Position numbers and translations under genes: made by a program. A DNA stretch of 64,000 nucleotides. Origin: Thunnus maccoyii (Eukaryota > Chordata > Actinopteri > Scombriformes > Scombridae). How positions within the stretch are numbered: the first letter of the stretch is position 1; every line of letters starts with the position of its first letter. Under the pieces are notes generated by a model that saw only the letters and a list, made by a program, of their open reading frames with translations, ran no database searches and was not told where the DNA came from. The stretch is taken from positions 9,045,001-9,109,000 of the forward strand of contig NC_056540.1 in the NCBI RefSeq assembly GCF_910596095.1, read 5' to 3'. Of this stretch, positions 62,151-64,000 are shown one piece after another.

Positions 62151-64000
62151 CTGGAAATGAAAACTGCACTTAGTATACCTTAGTCTTCCATCATGGTGAA
62201 ACAGTGAAAGGCCATTTACATGATGTTCAGTGACTGTATGCAGCTGTGTAGTCTGTGTAATATTCACTGAAAAAAAGGTCGAAGGAAAAATTCTATTTGC
62301 TTGTAAAAGAAATTTGATATGTCCTCTGAGTACTGTCTCTGTTTAGTAATATTCCCCTGGATGCAAATATGTGTCACTAAATGCCCTCTAAAAAGGAATG
62401 GAAAATCTGACTTCAACAGGGAGGTGCCTCCCATGTTTGATCGCATATGCCAGTTATTTATAGCCAGATGAAGATATGGTAACAAGTGTCAATTGTTTCA
62501 CAGTATCTTGAAATCAGTAACATGGGTAACAGATTTCACATCATGCTCTTCTCCTCTTTCAAAAGTTGGTAATTTGCCATTTTTAAGCTTGTATGAGTGG
62601 AGGCTTTTGTGTTTCATCTGTGTATCGGTCTCACTGTGTCCCAACTTTTTCCATTCCGCTGTGTTTATATCTGCTCTGGAGTGGGTGACAGAAACCAACT
62701 CCACAAGCTGTCTCCAGTTTAAGTGCCTGTATGCAAACAACTGTTGATAGCTACAGTGAGTGGCGTACAGCTGTGCGGACTAAGAAAGTCTGACATCATG
62801 TTAAGCAGGTAATTTCCTTTCATAAGGGAGGTTTCAAATACATGATATGACAATGAACCAACGACTACTTATAATTGGAAACGATGTATAAACAGTTTAC
62901 TTTGTTAGACATGATGGTTGCTGCCCAAGTTGCGGAGTCTGTTTTTGCACAGCTGATGGCTGAGCTCTGAAGGAGTAACACTGCACTGCAGGAGCGTGAG
63001 GATTCACCTTGCCCGGAGTGGAATAATGGCAGCAGATCCAGGAACAGAGGCCAAGCTAACATAGGGACTATCTATCAGGTTTTGGCATGTACAGCCCAAC
63101 GAATGGAGGCCAGCATTCCACAACCATGTGTAACAGAGATCTGGTCATATGAGCTTTTCCCATTCGAACCCACCCCACGAAACAAACACCTCGTGGCTCA
63201 TACGGGGATGGAGGACCCAGTTTAGATCAAATCAAATGTTAGCTGCATTTTGGCCCGCAGTCAGCAAGGGTTTTGGAAAGTCACACATATTGAAGATGCT
63301 GAAACAGGCAGATCCCTCTTAGATGTAATTTTATGTACGAGGATAACGATAACCAAGGGCGTGTGGTTGTGTCACATATTTGGCGGTGGCTCAAGACTGT
63401 AATTTATTGCTGTATTAGGAGTGAGATCATTGTGGAAGCAGGCAGAGACTTGGTCTGAGCAAGAAACAAATTAAAAGGCAAACGTATAAGAACGCCTCTG
63501 GACTTCCAAATATCTTTTACTACACTTGACACAAAAAAAGTCCATCTGAGGTCAGTGTAGGTGAAGAATGTGTTAAAGCTCAGATATAACAGCGCTCAGC
63601 ATATAAGAGCAGTCATGTGGAAGTCCCGAGGCTGTGGCACGTCTGGATACAAGCATGGTGAGGGGAGGAGCCACAACACTACTGCTGCCTCCAGTAAGAG
63701 AGATAAAGGCTGGTGTGTGAGCGCGTGTTTGAACCTGCATGCGTCTGTACGTGCAAGGCTATTCTGTGCGACAGCACTTAGGCTGGACATAAAACATGAG
63801 GGTCATTGTCCCCAAGGCTTCACAAGGCCTCAGGTGGTGTGGCATTCCATCACTGGGAGCCTCTGCTGAGTGGGGTCAGAGGTCAGACTCAGGAATGGGT
63901 TGACACCACTATACTCAGAAACAGACGCCTTGTCAAGTAGGTATCTGATTTTCAGCAGAAGACAATGCAACTAGCAAGTGGAGGAAGAACCTCAGGGAAT
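62151..64000 (-). other. mtus1: mtus1 intron sequence to the window edge
   Basis: The acceptor for the exon at 62150 is at 62151-62152. No upstream exon of the gene was recognised to the right of it. A 65-codon frame on the - strand (63062-62865) shows no similarity that I recognise. The segment is taken as intron. Confidence 0.5.

Noticed and set aside
1-64000. CRISPR arrays, operons, prophage or tRNA/rRNA genes
   Set aside because: No regularly spaced repeats, cloverleaf-like genes or bacterial gene organisation; the window is vertebrate genomic DNA.

Overview
This window is vertebrate nuclear DNA, almost certainly from a ray-finned (teleost, probably percomorph) fish. It shows long intron-rich genes with GT-AG splice sites, long CA/TG microsatellites, and many short dispersed repeats with terminal inverted repeats of kinds I recognise from teleost genomes. 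There is no sign of bacterial genes, operons or CRISPR arrays. Coding exons were assembled by hand from splice sites, reading phase and similarity to vertebrate families as remembered. Every junction listed keeps the reading frame.

Layout: (1) 1-12.6 kb, + strand, zdhhc2, a DHHC palmitoyltransferase of 12 coding exons and 367 residues. (2) 12.7-17.95 kb, - strand, cnot7, the CCR4-NOT deadenylase of 6 coding exons and 286 residues, converging tail-to-tail on zdhhc2. (3) about 19.2-31.5 kb, - strand, mtmr7, a myotubularin phosphoinositide 3-phosphatase of 14 coding exons and 651 residues. (4) 31.5-38.5 kb, a gene-poor stretch between divergent genes. (5) 38.5-49 kb, + strand, slc7a2, the cationic amino acid transporter CAT-2, with two alternative copies of one exon (CAT-2B-like then CAT-2A-like). 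(6) 50.7-56.1 kb, + strand, pdgfrl, a secreted PDGF-receptor-like Ig protein of 6 coding exons and 366 residues. (7) 57.9-62.2 kb, - strand, the 3' end of an ATIP/MTUS-family microtubule-associated coiled-coil gene, most likely mtus1. Its 5' part lies beyond the right edge.

The order and strands (zdhhc2+, cnot7-, mtmr7-, slc7a2+, pdgfrl+, mtus1-) match human chromosome 8p22 as I know it, except that VPS37A, which in human lies head-to-head with CNOT7, is not found here. The genes are not one pathway. The block is conserved synteny, not a functional cluster.

The best second looks are the frame-enforced mutually exclusive exons of slc7a2 with a long TG tract just upstream, the missing vps37a, a MITE nested inside another inverted-repeat element in zdhhc2 intron 1, a split dispersed repeat in an mtmr7 intron, and the question of whether the right-hand gene is mtus1 or mtus2-like. 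I found no convincing wholly new biological system.
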